From an uncultured Planctomycetaceae bacterium (GTDB taxonomy: Bacteria > Planctomycetota > Planctomycetia > Planctomycetales > Planctomycetaceae), in the NCBI GenBank assembly GCA_913031625.1, contig CAJWGB010000006.1, forward strand, positions 1 through 64,000: a DNA stretch of 64,000 nt. Reading direction: 5' to 3'. Of this stretch, positions 52,111-63,396 are shown piece by piece. A program made the translations under genes and the position numbers. Each line of letters opens with the position of its first letter. Position 1 is the first letter of the stretch. The notes under the pieces were generated by a model that made no database searches, was not told the origin of the DNA, and was given only the letters and a program-made list of their open reading frames with translations.

Positions 52111-53202
52111 GTGACACTCCCATTTCGCCCAGCTGTCAATCAAATGAGAGGCTACGTTCCCGGTGAACAGCCTCAGGACGACGGTTGGACCAAGCTGAAC
52201 ACCAACGAAAATCCATACCCGCCGTCTCCAAAAGTTGTCGAGGCAATTCAGGCAGCCGCGACCGGGCGGCTCAATATTTACCCGGACGCCACTGCGACTG
52301 AATTTCGCGAGGCCGCAGCGGAATTGTTTGGAGTCACCCCGGACTGGATCCTCGCTGGAAATGGCAGTGATGAGAACCTCACTATCCTGATCCGCAGCTT
52401 CTGTGACCCGGGCAGTCAAATCGTTTACCCGTACCCCAGCTACGTTCTCTACGAATCGCTCGCCGCGATTCAGGGGTGCAGCGTCAGCCGGTTACTCCTG
52501 CGAGCAGACTTGTCATGGGACAGCAGTGAAGCGGCTGAGCTTTCTGAAGCTGCTCGACTTGTCTTCGTTCCGAATCCCAATTCACCAACCGGAAACCTCT
52601 GGTCGGCTGACGAGCTGCAGCAACTGCTGCCACGAGATGGGATTCTCGTTCTGGACGAAGCGTACGCCGACTTTGCCGATAGTCCGCACTCCGGAGAACT
52701 ACTGCGTGAAGAACGATTTGCCCAGCGCATGGTTGTAACCAGGACATTCAGCAAGTCGTACAGCCTCGCCGGTATTCGATTCGGATTTAGTGTTGCCGAC
52801 CCGGAACTGACAGGCGGCATGCACAAAGTCCGAGACAGCTACAACTGTGATGCGGTGGCCACGGCAGCCGCAACAGCCGCCATTAGAGACCAGGACTGGA
52901 TGCTTGCAAATCGAAGAAAGGTCCTCGCGACTCGAGTTCGACTTGCCACAGCACTGGCTGAACTGGGATTCAATGTTACGCCCAGCCAGGCAAATTTCAT
53001 CTGGTGCCAGCACCCATCCGGTCGTCATCAGCAGATCTATGAAGCACTGAAGGAACGGAAGATTCTGGTTCGTTTTATGCAGTTTGCAGGTGTGCGGGCG
53101 GAAAGCGGACTGGATGATGGATTGAGAATTACTGTGGGTACCGACGAGCAAACTGATCTGTTGCTCGCCGCTCTGACAACAATCATGCCGGAACAGACGT
53201 AA
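52111..53202 (+). CDS. hisC: Histidinol-phosphate aminotransferase
   Basis: MRGYVPGEQP, KLNTNENPYPPSPKV, LAGNGSDENLTILIRSF, FVPNPNSPTGNLW, TRTFSKSYSLAGIRFGF; likely GTG start 52111. Confidence 0.95.
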   Translation: MTLPFRPAVNQMRGYVPGEQPQDDGWTKLNTNENPYPPSPKVVEAIQAAATGRLNIYPDATATEFREAAAELFGVTPDWILAGNGSDENLTILIRSFCDPGSQIVYPYPSYVLYESLAAIQGCSVSRLLLRADLSWDSSEAAELSEAARLVFVPNPNSPTGNLWSADELQQLLPRDGILVLDEAYADFADSPHSGELLREERFAQRMVVTRTFSKSYSLAGIRFGFSVADPELTGGMHKVRDSYNCDAVATAAATAAIRDQDWMLANRRKVLATRVRLATALAELGFNVTPSQANFIWCQHPSGRHQQIYEALKERKILVRFMQFAGVRAESGLDDGLRITVGTDEQTDLLLAALTTIMPEQT

Positions 53203-53211
53203 GGAAAGATC

Positions 53212-55197
53212 ATGCCGCAAGTGCTGCTGACGCTCATCCTGGTACTCACCGTTTCCGAGGCATCTGCGGAAGACGAACTCCAGTGTCTCACTCCCGAGGA
53301 GCAGCAAAAGTACCAGTTGTACAGGCAGCTCCAGGAACAGGCATACGCCGCCCTGAACCGACGTGAGGCAGTCTTCGAGGAGTTGAAGTCTCCAGATCAG
53401 ATCGTTGCACGGCAGAAGAAGCTACGGGAGTTCTTTCTCCAGCAACTGGGTGGCCTGCCAGAGCGAACTGCTATTAACGCCCGAACCGTTCGGACGATTC
53501 CCTGCGACGGATATCGCATTGAGTGTGTCATTTTTGACAGCCAGCCTGGCCATCGAATCACGGCAAACCTTTACCTTCCGGATGCGGACGGGCCGGTCCC
53601 TGGAGTTGTCGTTTCCAGTGGCCACAGCCGGACCGCGAAGACTGCAGACTACAACCAGCGATTCGGCATCATGATGGCCACACACGGGATGGCCGCATTG
53701 TGTTTTGATCCAATCGGCCAGGGAGAACGCAGTCAGATTCTCAATGAAGACGGCCAAAACCGGTTTGCAGGCACAACGACCGAACATTTCCTCGTAGGTG
53801 TGGGCTCAATCCTGACTGGACGTAACACGGCACGTTACCGAGTCTGGGACGCAATGCGTGCCATCGACTACATCACGAGTCGCCCGGAGGTAGACGGTTC
53901 AAAGATCGGATTCACTGGCTGTTCCGGAGGAGGAACAGTTACCAGCTATGTCATGGCGCTGGACGACCGCATCATGTGTGCTGCTCCCGCCTGCTATCTC
54001 ACGACGTTTCGGCATCTTATCAGTTCCATCGGGCCACAGGACGCAGAACAAAACATCTGCGGTCAGCTGAAGTTTGGAATGGATCATCCGGACTACATCC
54101 TGATGCGCGCTCCATCACCGACTCTGATCAGTGCGACGACGGGCGACTATTTCAGCATCGCCGGGGCATGGGAGAATTTCCGTCAGAACAAGCGGATCTT
54201 CGGGCAACTGGGTCATCCCGAACGAATGGACCTTGTGGAAGCCGAGGGCAAACACGGTGTGCAGCCTCAGAACCTGGCATCAATCTGCCACTGGATGAAA
54301 CGCTGGCTCAGGGATGACGATTCGCCCGTCCAGGCACACTTCCCAAAGACGAGGCCTCCGGAAGAACTTCTTTGTACCGCCTCCGGGCAGGTTGCGGAAC
54401 TCCCGGGTGAAAAGACGGTATTCGATCTCAATGCAGAATTTGCGGCAGCACTGCAGAGCCGGCGCAAGACACTGCACGAAGAAAAGTCGGACGATGAAAT
54501 TCGATCACTAATCCGAGACGTTCTCCGTCTTCCGGCTGAGGACGCACCACCCCGCTTTACAGATCTCGGACGAGTCAGCCGCGAAGACTATCACATCGAT
54601 CGACTCACTCTTCAGACGAAGGACGGACTGATTGGCGGGCTGACATTTCATCCACCATCACCGCAGGATGATGCCTGTCTCTATCTGTCCGAGAACGGAA
54701 GATTGGGGGACACTGGTAACGGCGGTCCGGTTTTGACCAGAGTCTTCGATGAAGCGCTTGCCGTCGTAACCGTCGACCTGCGTGGGCAGGGTGAAACAGC
54801 GGCGGGTGAGCAGGATGCACTGCTGACAGACTGGAAGACTTTCTTTCTTGCTTATCTGCTGGATCGTCCGTTAACGGGTCTTCGAGTTCAGGATGCGATC
54901 GCGTCAGCGGACTTCGTGGCGTTCTACGAGAAGAAACGCACCAAACCTCGAAATGTCCATCTTGTCGCCACCGGACGAGCTGCGATCATTGCCCTTCACG
55001 CCGCGGCACTGCGACCAGAGCTCTTCGAAACCGTCACACTTCGAAACTGCCCAAAATCATGGACAGAGATGGTGAGTGACCCGATTCCGGGAGGCCAGCT
55101 GGATGCCGTTGTGCACGGTGCTCTGAAAGTCTACGACCTTCCGGATCTTGTCAGACTCGCCGGCAAAACAAAGGTGAGATTTACCGACGATGAATAA
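53212..55197 (+). CDS. Secreted alpha/beta hydrolase (acetyl xylan esterase-like)
   Basis: Signal peptide; VPGVVVSSGHSRTAK, IGFTGCSGGGTVTSYVMALDDRI nucleophile elbow. Confidence 0.8.
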   Translation: MPQVLLTLILVLTVSEASAEDELQCLTPEEQQKYQLYRQLQEQAYAALNRREAVFEELKSPDQIVARQKKLREFFLQQLGGLPERTAINARTVRTIPCDGYRIECVIFDSQPGHRITANLYLPDADGPVPGVVVSSGHSRTAKTADYNQRFGIMMATHGMAALCFDPIGQGERSQILNEDGQNRFAGTTTEHFLVGVGSILTGRNTARYRVWDAMRAIDYITSRPEVDGSKIGFTGCSGGGTVTSYVMALDDRIMCAAPACYLTTFRHLISSIGPQDAEQNICGQLKFGMDHPDYILMRAPSPTLISATTGDYFSIAGAWENFRQNKRIFGQLGHPERMDLVEAEGKHGVQPQNLASICHWMKRWLRDDDSPVQAHFPKTRPPEELLCTASGQVAELPGEKTVFDLNAEFAAALQSRRKTLHEEKSDDEIRSLIRDVLRLPAEDAPPRFTDLGRVSREDYHIDRLTLQTKDGLIGGLTFHPPSPQDDACLYLSENGRLGDTGNGGPVLTRVFDEALAVVTVDLRGQGETAAGEQDALLTDWKTFFLAYLLDRPLTGLRVQDAIASADFVAFYEKKRTKPRNVHLVATGRAAIIALHAAALRPELFETVTLRNCPKSWTEMVSDPIPGGQLDAVVHGALKVYDLPDLVRLAGKTKVRFTDDE

Positions 55198-56356
55198 CCG
55201 GCTGAACATTAAGAGTAGCCTGCCGATTCTGCTGAGTACATGGTGTCTGTCCTGCGAAGCTCCGGCAGATGAATCATCACAGGCAGACACGAACGCCAGT
55301 CCTGTCACAGTCATTCGTCTGCAGGGCGACTCCATGCCACCACTTGCGGGAGCAGTCCGTGCCGAAGCAGCTGACGGTTCGGTGCTGATCGAAACAGCTG
55401 ACAGCGTTCTGCATCTCATCAAGCCGGTTGATATCGCGGCCCGATCATCGACGACTGACACGTTCAGGCACCTTGATCGAAAGCAAATGGCAGCGCAGCT
55501 GCTCCGAAAGACCGGAAACGGATTTCGAATTGAATTTGGTGATAATCACATCGTCTGTTCAGATGCATCTGAGCTGTTTACTCAATACTGCGTCCGGCTG
55601 CTGAACAAGACCACGGCTGAGTATTCAAGATTCTTCGCCGACTCAGAAACTCCACCCCGGATAATGCCGGACAACATGTCTGTTATTCTATTTCGCACTC
55701 AATCCGAATTTCAGGCCTACGCTCAGAAACAGCATCCTGATACAGACTTCTCCGACGTTCCAGGATATTACTCCGTCCGTGACAATCAGATGCTGATCGC
55801 TGCCGCAGCCGGCGATCGAGATTATCGCGGTGCGGGCGACGTTTTGAGAAAGCTGAAGAGCCGTCTGCGACTGGTGGAAACGGTGGTCCACGAAGCCGTT
55901 CATCAACTGGCGTTCAATTCGGGCCTGCAGACTCGATATGCAGACACTCCGGTCTGGCTATCTGAAGGGTTGGCCGTCTATTTTGAACGTGCAAGCGGAA
56001 CAGGGCAGACACTCTGGATTCGCCCAGGGGGAGTCAGCCGAATTCATCTGCGAGGTTTTAAGGCGGCGGCAGCATCAGACCATCTGGCGGTTCCCCTCGC
56101 TGATCTTTTCTCATCTGACAACGCATTTGGAACAAATCCGGCAGCTGCCTATGCCGAGAGCTGGGCGGTCATCTACTTCCTTGCCCGACGAGATCGTGCC
56201 GCTCTTGACAGACTGCTGAAGTCAATGCCCACTACTCCGATGGGGAAACTGGCCCCTCAACAGCGACTTAAACTGATCCAGGACGCAACGGGCCGGAGTA
56301 TTGAGGACCTTGAAAAGGAAGTACTTCGGTATATGAAGACTGTGCGTCAGCGTTAG
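55190..56356 (+). CDS. DUF1570-like putative metallopeptidase
   Basis: VVHEAVHQLAFNSGLQTRYADTPVWLSEGLAVYFE (HExxH + downstream Glu), signal-like N-terminus. Confidence 0.8.
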   Translation: MNNRLNIKSSLPILLSTWCLSCEAPADESSQADTNASPVTVIRLQGDSMPPLAGAVRAEAADGSVLIETADSVLHLIKPVDIAARSSTTDTFRHLDRKQMAAQLLRKTGNGFRIEFGDNHIVCSDASELFTQYCVRLLNKTTAEYSRFFADSETPPRIMPDNMSVILFRTQSEFQAYAQKQHPDTDFSDVPGYYSVRDNQMLIAAAAGDRDYRGAGDVLRKLKSRLRLVETVVHEAVHQLAFNSGLQTRYADTPVWLSEGLAVYFERASGTGQTLWIRPGGVSRIHLRGFKAAAASDHLAVPLADLFSSDNAFGTNPAAAYAESWAVIYFLARRDRAALDRLLKSMPTTPMGKLAPQQRLKLIQDATGRSIEDLEKEVLRYMKTVRQR

Positions 56357-56559
56357 CTTTCAGGCGTCAAAGTCAGCCAGTTCGGTACAGGCTGACCGCC
56401 AGAATCGTCAGAAATACCCTGACAGCTGGCTGATCGAAAGACCCTGAAACGACAGAAACTCACTCATTGACCGTCTGACTTTCACGTTCTATTTTTGCAC
56501 GTCTTCTCGGCGATTCGGCCACCGCTACATTCCTTCGACAGTCAGACACAAGTCAATCG

Positions 56560-58596
56560 ATGACACAACAGCCTCCCGCCAAGCCCCCGGAGAAACCGGG
56601 CACCGCTCCTGAAAAGGGATCCAACAACGGACTTTGGTACATCCTGGTAATCGGCGTCATCTCAGTCGTCGTACTATCGACCTTCGGTGGTAACGGCAGT
56701 GACGAGGAAATCAGCCTCTCCGAGTTCCGTGAGCAGTTGGGATCCGGGGAACTGAATCAAAGCAATGTGCATGACCTGATCTTTGGCCCCACCCGGCTTT
56801 CGTGGCAGTCGAAGTCAAAGGCAGACATTGAGAAAGGCGCGGAGTCAGAACGTCACTACGTGAGTATCCTTGGTATCGGCAGTGAGGCGCGTCTCGAACT
56901 GCAGCACCTGCTGGACAACCCGACGGGAGAAAGAGACGAGGACGATGACGAAGCCGCTACGGATGCCATTGCATGGACTGGCGGCCAGGAGCCATCTCAA
57001 TGGTCCGGGCTGGTAGCCATGCTCATCTTCCCGGTCCTTATTATCACGCTGATCTTCTTCATGCTTCGCCGACTTGGTGGAGCAGGATCCGCAATGTCGT
57101 TCGGTCGCAGTCGCGGTCGACTGTACGCTCAGGATGATGTGGGAGTGACATTTGATGACGTCGCCGGGATCGAAGAAGCCGTCGAGGAACTTCGGGAAGT
57201 CGTTGAATTTCTGCGGACACCTCAAAAATATCAGTCACTCGGCGGACGGATTCCACGCGGCGTGTTGCTGGTGGGACCGCCCGGAACCGGTAAAACAATG
57301 CTTGCCAAGGCTGTGGCCGGCGAAGCAGACGTACCGTTCTTCGGGCTGTCCGGTTCGGACTTTGTTGAAATGTATGTCGGTGTGGGTGCTGCCCGTGTCA
57401 GAGACATGTTTCAACAGGCACTCCAGCGATCACCTGCAATCATCTTCATCGATGAGCTGGATGCACTCGGGAAGATCAGGGGCAGCGGTGCGCCTGGCGG
57501 TCACGACGAACGAGAGCAGACCCTCAATGCGTTGCTCGTGGAAATGGACGGGTTCGGCACTGATCACAGTGTCATTGTCATGGCCGCAACGAATCGGCCT
57601 GAGACACTGGACCCCGCCCTGCTCCGCCCCGGTCGATTTGACCGACACGTCCTGGTAGATCGACCGGACATCAAGGGCCGCGAACAGATCCTCAAGGTGC
57701 ACACTCAGAAAGTGAAAGTCGGCAACGGGGTCGATCTTCAGCGACTGGCACGGCTGACCCCCGGGTTTGTTGGCGCTGATCTCGCCAATCTGGTCAACGA
57801 GGCAGCTCTGCTGTCGGCTCGTCGCGGAGACAAATCCGTCACCATGGAAGCATTCGAAGACGGTATCGAACGCGTAATGGCAGGGCTGGAGAAGACATCG
57901 CGAATCATCGTCGAAGACGTTAAGCGACGTGTCGCCACACATGAGTGTGGTCATGCACTCGTCGCAGCCAGTCTTCCAAACACGGACCCGGTGCACAAGA
58001 TTTCAATCATCCCCCGCGGAATGGGAGCACTGGGATATATGCTGCAGGTTCCCGAGAATGAACGGGAGCTGATGACTCAGGCTGAACTGGAGAGTCGCAT
58101 TGCCGTGTTGCTGGGTGGAATCGCATCCGAACAGATCGTCTACAGCGAGACTTCCACCGGTGCACAAAATGATCTGCAACGAGCCACTGACATGGCGCGA
58201 AGAATGGTCACTGAGTTTGGCATGAGCCCTCGACTCGGGCGAATGTTCTACAGTGAGTCTGCTTCCTCACCATTTCTCGATGGTGGCGCACAAATCCGTG
58301 AGTCCATTCACTCAGAGGAAACCATTCGCGAAATCGACCTCGAAGTGAAACGCATTGTTGATGAAGCATACCGATGTGCTTATGAAGTCCTCACTGCGCG
58401 AAGGACGATTCTGGATCTTCTGAGTGCTGAGTTGTTTGAGAAGGAAACAATGTCGGCTGACCAAATGCACGAGATCATCAATCAACATTGTGAGTCACCG
58501 AGGATCGTCCCGGGGACTGCAGCTGCAATGGCGTCTCCTGAGGAACCGACGAACGACTCAGACAGCCAGAACGAATCCGCAGCGGAAGGCTCGTAG
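56560..58596 (+). CDS. ftsH: ATP-dependent zinc metalloprotease FtsH
   Basis: [42 protein letters not shown] zinc motif, two N-terminal TM segments. Confidence 0.97.
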   Translation: MTQQPPAKPPEKPGTAPEKGSNNGLWYILVIGVISVVVLSTFGGNGSDEEISLSEFREQLGSGELNQSNVHDLIFGPTRLSWQSKSKADIEKGAESERHYVSILGIGSEARLELQHLLDNPTGERDEDDDEAATDAIAWTGGQEPSQWSGLVAMLIFPVLIITLIFFMLRRLGGAGSAMSFGRSRGRLYAQDDVGVTFDDVAGIEEAVEELREVVEFLRTPQKYQSLGGRIPRGVLLVGPPGTGKTMLAKAVAGEADVPFFGLSGSDFVEMYVGVGAARVRDMFQQALQRSPAIIFIDELDALGKIRGSGAPGGHDEREQTLNALLVEMDGFGTDHSVIVMAATNRPETLDPALLRPGRFDRHVLVDRPDIKGREQILKVHTQKVKVGNGVDLQRLARLTPGFVGADLANLVNEAALLSARRGDKSVTMEAFEDGIERVMAGLEKTSRIIVEDVKRRVATHECGHALVAASLPNTDPVHKISIIPRGMGALGYMLQVPENERELMTQAELESRIAVLLGGIASEQIVYSETSTGAQNDLQRATDMARRMVTEFGMSPRLGRMFYSESASSPFLDGGAQIRESIHSEETIREIDLEVKRIVDEAYRCAYEVLTARRTILDLLSAELFEKETMSADQMHEIINQHCESPRIVPGTAAAMASPEEPTNDSDSQNESAAEGS

Positions 58597-58762
58597 CAAC
58601 AGTGCGGCGACGCAGCTGCCTCAACAATCAGTGCATCTGAGAGAGAATCAGTCCTGAGTTACTGTCCGTCTGCCTGACGTAACTTCATTTTCTTTGGCGG
58701 GCAAGGTCGTGCTGCACTCTTTGCGGCCGCCGTTCACGGAGCCGAGCTGCAGACCAGCCGTC

Positions 58763-58781
58763 GATTCGGCAGATTCTGCCG
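58763..58781. repeat. 19-nt intergenic palindromic repeat, copy 2
   Basis: GATTCGGCAGATTCTGCCG, identical to 44435..44453. Confidence 0.65.
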
Positions 58782-58956
58782 ATTTCTGCGGAAAGCGACC
58801 AGCCGAGTATGGGTTGGCGCTGTCTGACGCGGCGGCTCACGTTGACCATTTTTCCCGGAATCCCGGAAGATACGAGGCTCTCTCTCGTTCCTCTCTCCTG
58901 CGCCTCGTGCTGTGTTCTGCCGCACGTCAGCGCTGATCCAATCGGATGGCGTCATC

Positions 58957-61497
58957 ATGACGAAGACTGCCCTTCTTTCAGCATGCCTGCTCACTCTGGT
59001 ATGCGGATGCAGCACCTCACTCTTCAATTCCACCGCCATGGAAGCACGCGTCGTGCAGCAGTTTGCAGACGCTGTCACTGAAGAGAACGAATCAGCCCTT
59101 CGCCTCATCACGTCGACGCGATTCGAAGAGAAGGCAATGTCCTCAGAGGATGCGCTCACCGACCTCCGCGTCGTCAATCTCCCGACCGGAGATCTGTCTG
59201 TCGTCGAAGTTGACGACAGCGAAGATGACGTGAGAAAGGTAGTCGTGAAGGAAGAGGGCGGAACGAAGTATCAGATCCAGCTCGTGAGAGATAACACCAA
59301 AGGATATTGGGTCGTCGATGACGTCATCACACGCCAGAACAACCGTGGGACTCGAGTTGCCCGGTCGACCCTTGAAGTGATGGACCTGATGATGACGCTG
59401 AGGCAGTTCCTGGAAGTCTGGAAGGATGGATCTCGCGACGAAATCCTCTCGATGACGTCGCCCGAACTGACGGCCGTCCTTTCCCCACTTCCGGATGAAT
59501 GGCTGACTGCACTGACAGGCAGAGTCGCATCCGTCTATGAAGACGGAATGGCTCGCAAGCCGGAAGCAAACCTCACGGACGATAGCGCAGTCGTCAAACT
59601 CCCAGCGCGCAGCGGCCACCTGCTAATGAAGATCATACGTTCGAATGAAGGGTGGCAGGTCGATGATGTCGAAGTCCACAGGCGGAGAGACGATGGTCAT
59701 CCGGGGTCAGTCCAGCGTCAGGCAGACGCGATTAATTCCGTGAATGCGTTTCTCACGGCCTACAGGAATCGAGACCGTGACATCCTGAAGAAGGTCACTG
59801 ACAAAGAACTCTACGAAACCAGCCTGAGTTCAGCTGACCTCTCTCTGGTCAGCCTGGCTAATCCAGAAGACGTGCCGGCTGAGTTTGACATTAGAGCATA
59901 CGAAGATCGCCTGACCTTCATGTTGCCACATGACGGAGAAATTCTGCGAATGGATCTGCGGGAACGGAGTGCCGACGAGCGAATAGACGAGTCGGGAACA
60001 CGATTCGTTGTTAACGAGGTCATCCTTTACAACAAGTCGACGCAGGGGCAGAGGAGCCTGTCTTCCGTCTTTACTGCTCCAACCCGCGCAGCAGTCTTCC
60101 TCAAGGCACTTGAGGAAGGAAATCACCAGATGCTCCGCTTTATGTCATCGCAGGAATTCTCAAAGGGCACCTGGAATCGCATCGCACCCGAAGTGGTACA
60201 GGGCCTGCATCGACCAGCCTTCAGGACTGCGGGGATGAAGATGACTCAAAGTCAGACTTTGGGTGACCGGACGGATCTGGACTTCCGGGATTCCAGGGGC
60301 AACGTAATTACCTGCCGGATGTCTCGCGACACATCTGGTTTGAAAGTGGAGGACGTTCAGTACCCTGGTAAAGACGGGCAAATCACATCGCTCAGGACTC
60401 AGCTCACATTGCAGATTCCTGTTCTGGAATTTGTAAATGCGTGGCAACGAGGAGACTTTGCTCTGTTGCAGAAAGCCAGTTCCTCCGAATTCAACCGGCT
60501 CGTCTGGACACACCTGGAACGAGTGCCAGCCAGCTACCCAACGCTGGCGAGACAACTCTCTGCCCCGATCGAAGATGCTCATGTCACCCAGGAAAGAGCG
60601 ACTGTAAAACTGAAACAGACACCTCAGGGCCGTACCACTGTACGACTGGTCATGGAACATGACTTCTGGGTCGTGGACGAATTGACCACTGAGACAACCG
60701 ACGGCCGCATGACCGTTGTTCGAGATGACCTGCGTCGACAGATCGCACAACACCTGCAGGGTCGCTCATTCTCAGTCCGTCATCAGGACGATGGCGTGGC
60801 ACGCATTTCGACCGTGGAATCAACTCCTCGCAACACAACTCAGTCAGGCCTCACACGCCACGAAGGCAGCGTCACTCAGGCAGTTCACTCATCTGATCCA
60901 ACGGAAGATCCACGGGTGCAATCAGCACTGCACACATTCGACAGTCTCGTCGATGACAAGCGATCGTTGCCCGGCAGCTCTTCAGCAGGAGGTTCCGGGG
61001 TTGAGGTCTTCGGCCCTGAAGCAGAAAGACTCAGGAAGCAGTATGCAGGTGCTCCGAGAGCAATCGCCCCACGAATGAGCCTGGGAACACCGATTGACAT
61101 GACGGAGGACAAACCCGGAACCCAAAGTCCGGGTCGCCAGATACCCGCATCAGAGCGGAGTCCTACAGCCCCGACTCGACCTTCACAACGATCGCCGGAA
61201 GAGGAGAATTTGAGCAAACTGCCCAGTGCCAAACCTCCGGAGTTCGGTGCGGTCCGGGATGCAACCCCCGAGGAAGAAGCGGAGTTACTTGGTGGCTCCT
61301 TTGACGTATTTGGTCCGGGGATGAACCCGAATCCCAAACGCCGCCCCCGTCATATGAGCGCCCCGAAAGACGAAGACCTGCAGTACTTCGGCCCGGACCA
61401 GGGAGCTCTCAACAGTAAAAGCAGGCCGAAACGTTCCCTGCCAGCCCAAACGACGCGTCGACGCGAGCCTGCTGATAATCCGATTGAATTCGAATAG
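58957..61497 (+). CDS. Large lipoprotein with ~5 degenerate internal repeats
   Basis: Lipobox LVCGCS; repeated ends GYWVVDDVI, GWQVDDVEV, TRFVVNEVI, GLKVEDVQY, FWVVDELTT. Confidence 0.75.
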   Translation: MTKTALLSACLLTLVCGCSTSLFNSTAMEARVVQQFADAVTEENESALRLITSTRFEEKAMSSEDALTDLRVVNLPTGDLSVVEVDDSEDDVRKVVVKEEGGTKYQIQLVRDNTKGYWVVDDVITRQNNRGTRVARSTLEVMDLMMTLRQFLEVWKDGSRDEILSMTSPELTAVLSPLPDEWLTALTGRVASVYEDGMARKPEANLTDDSAVVKLPARSGHLLMKIIRSNEGWQVDDVEVHRRRDDGHPGSVQRQADAINSVNAFLTAYRNRDRDILKKVTDKELYETSLSSADLSLVSLANPEDVPAEFDIRAYEDRLTFMLPHDGEILRMDLRERSADERIDESGTRFVVNEVILYNKSTQGQRSLSSVFTAPTRAAVFLKALEEGNHQMLRFMSSQEFSKGTWNRIAPEVVQGLHRPAFRTAGMKMTQSQTLGDRTDLDFRDSRGNVITCRMSRDTSGLKVEDVQYPGKDGQITSLRTQLTLQIPVLEFVNAWQRGDFALLQKASSSEFNRLVWTHLERVPASYPTLARQLSAPIEDAHVTQERATVKLKQTPQGRTTVRLVMEHDFWVVDELTTETTDGRMTVVRDDLRRQIAQHLQGRSFSVRHQDDGVARISTVESTPRNTTQSGLTRHEGSVTQAVHSSDPTEDPRVQSALHTFDSLVDDKRSLPGSSSAGGSGVEVFGPEAERLRKQYAGAPRAIAPRMSLGTPIDMTEDKPGTQSPGRQIPASERSPTAPTRPSQRSPEEENLSKLPSAKPPEFGAVRDATPEEEAELLGGSFDVFGPGMNPNPKRRPRHMSAPKDEDLQYFGPDQGALNSKSRPKRSLPAQTTRRREPADNPIEFE

Positions 61498-61675
61498 CTC
61501 GAGCATCGAGCCATCTGCGGGAACGATGATTTTCCAGGGTGGAAGATCTGCGTGGTCCCCTGTTCAGAATTCGGCCGCACTTCTATACTCGCAGCAGATC
61601 TGAGCGAATAGCACAGATCTGGCGTGCACCGCGTCGCTCTGACTTGTATCACAATTGGAACAGGCCGAACCGAGA

Positions 61676-63382
61676 ATGTCAGCCGCAGAACCAAAACTCA
61701 GCAAACTCGAGCACCTCAAGGAAGGCAGCTGTCAGCTGCGAGGAACCATCGCCGACGAGTTGCTGAACGACGACCCGCAGTTTAGTGGTGACGCAGCGCA
61801 GCTGCTGAAACACCACGGAAGTTATCTGCAGGACGATCGGGACATCCGCAAACAGAAGAATGACGATGGCACGAAAAAGGAAAAAGCCTATTCGTGTATG
61901 GTTCGCACAAGGATCCCGGGGGGACGGGTGACGGCAGCTCAGTTTCTTGCGGAACTGGATCTCTGCGACAGGCTGGGGAACGGAACTGTTCGCATCACAT
62001 CCCGTCAGGGATTCCAGCTGCATGGTGTACTGAAATCCGACATCAAAGAGACAATTCAGGCGATCAATGAATCCAAGCTGACAACCTTTGCTGCCTGCGG
62101 AGATGTAAATCGCAATGTCATGTGCTGTCCGGCCCCATACCGGAACAACAAAGTGCATGACCAGATGCAGGAACTGTCACAGGAAATCGCGGACCACTTC
62201 AAACCGAAAACAACAGCGTATTTTGACATCTGGCTGACCGACGAGGACGGCGAGAAGACGAACGCCACAGAATTCACTGCGGTTGAAGAACCGATTTACG
62301 GCGAACGCTATCTGCCCCGTAAATTCAAGATGGCGATTGCCGAACCATCCGACAACTGCGTCGATGTCTACACACAGGATCTCGGCCTGCTGGCAATTGT
62401 CGAGAACGATGAGATCACCGGCTACAACGTTATCGTCGGCGGTGGAATGGGCCGCACTCCGTCAGTTAAGACGACCTTTGCACGCACTGGTGACCGGATG
62501 ACATTCGTAACTCCGGAACAGGTTATTCCTGTCGCCGAAGCGATCGTGAAAGTCCAGCGGGACTATGGCAATCGTGAAGATCGCAAGCACGCCAGAATGA
62601 AGTACCTGCTTCGGGACTGGGGAGTTGAAAAGTTCAAAGAGAAAGTCGAAGAGTACTACGGCAGCAGTCTCCCTGACCCACATCCATCCGACGTAACGGG
62701 AGTGGAGGACCATATTGGCTGGCATGAGCAGGGAGACGGAAAGCTGTTCCTTGGGATCAACGTGGAGAATGGCCGTCTGAAAGATGAAGGCGACCTCCAG
62801 CTTAAGGCGGGACTCCGTGCAATCCTCACCAGATATGGAATGGACACACGACTGACAGCGCTTCAGAGTGTGATACTCTGTGACATTGAACCAGGTGACA
62901 AAGATGACATCGATGCTCTGCTCAAAGAATACGGCATCAAGTCAGCCGAAGAATTGTCATTGATTCGACGCTATTCAATCGCCTGCCCAGCCTATCCTAC
63001 GTGTGGCCTTTCCATCACTGAGTCAGAGCGGGCTCTGCCTGGCATTATCGACCGGTTGGAAGTCGAGTTGGCAAAACATGCATTGTCGTCAGAAAAGGTG
63101 GCAGTCCACATGACGGGCTGTCCAAATGGCTGTGCCCGACCGTATACGCCCGACATCGGACTGGTCGGCAAAGCAGTTGGCAAATACACCGTGTTCCTCG
63201 GGGGCAACCCGGAAGGAACACGTGTGGGCTTTGTCTTCAGGGACATGGTCCCGGGTGATGAAATCGCAACCACACTTTCACCTCTCTTCGCCGCATGGAA
63301 GGCGGACCGAGCAGACGGTGAATCCTTCGGTGATTACTGTGCACGAGTCGGTCAGGAAGCCCTCGAAACGCTGGCTGGCTGA
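61676..63382 (+). CDS. Assimilatory sulfite/nitrite reductase hemoprotein (siroheme/4Fe-4S)
   Basis: NGTVRITSRQGFQLHGVLK, GDVNRNVMCCPAP, GGGMGRT, CPAYPTCGLSITESERALP, HMTGCPNGCARPYTPDIGLVG. Confidence 0.93.
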   Translation: MSAAEPKLSKLEHLKEGSCQLRGTIADELLNDDPQFSGDAAQLLKHHGSYLQDDRDIRKQKNDDGTKKEKAYSCMVRTRIPGGRVTAAQFLAELDLCDRLGNGTVRITSRQGFQLHGVLKSDIKETIQAINESKLTTFAACGDVNRNVMCCPAPYRNNKVHDQMQELSQEIADHFKPKTTAYFDIWLTDEDGEKTNATEFTAVEEPIYGERYLPRKFKMAIAEPSDNCVDVYTQDLGLLAIVENDEITGYNVIVGGGMGRTPSVKTTFARTGDRMTFVTPEQVIPVAEAIVKVQRDYGNREDRKHARMKYLLRDWGVEKFKEKVEEYYGSSLPDPHPSDVTGVEDHIGWHEQGDGKLFLGINVENGRLKDEGDLQLKAGLRAILTRYGMDTRLTALQSVILCDIEPGDKDDIDALLKEYGIKSAEELSLIRRYSIACPAYPTCGLSITESERALPGIIDRLEVELAKHALSSEKVAVHMTGCPNGCARPYTPDIGLVGKAVGKYTVFLGGNPEGTRVGFVFRDMVPGDEIATTLSPLFAAWKADRADGESFGDYCARVGQEALETLAG

Positions 63383-63396
63383 TCAGGTGGCACTTT

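Noticed and set aside
56560-58596. FtsH zinc motif HECGH instead of the usual HEAGH
   Set aside because: HExxH and the rest of the protease are intact; a tolerated variant rather than a notable finding.
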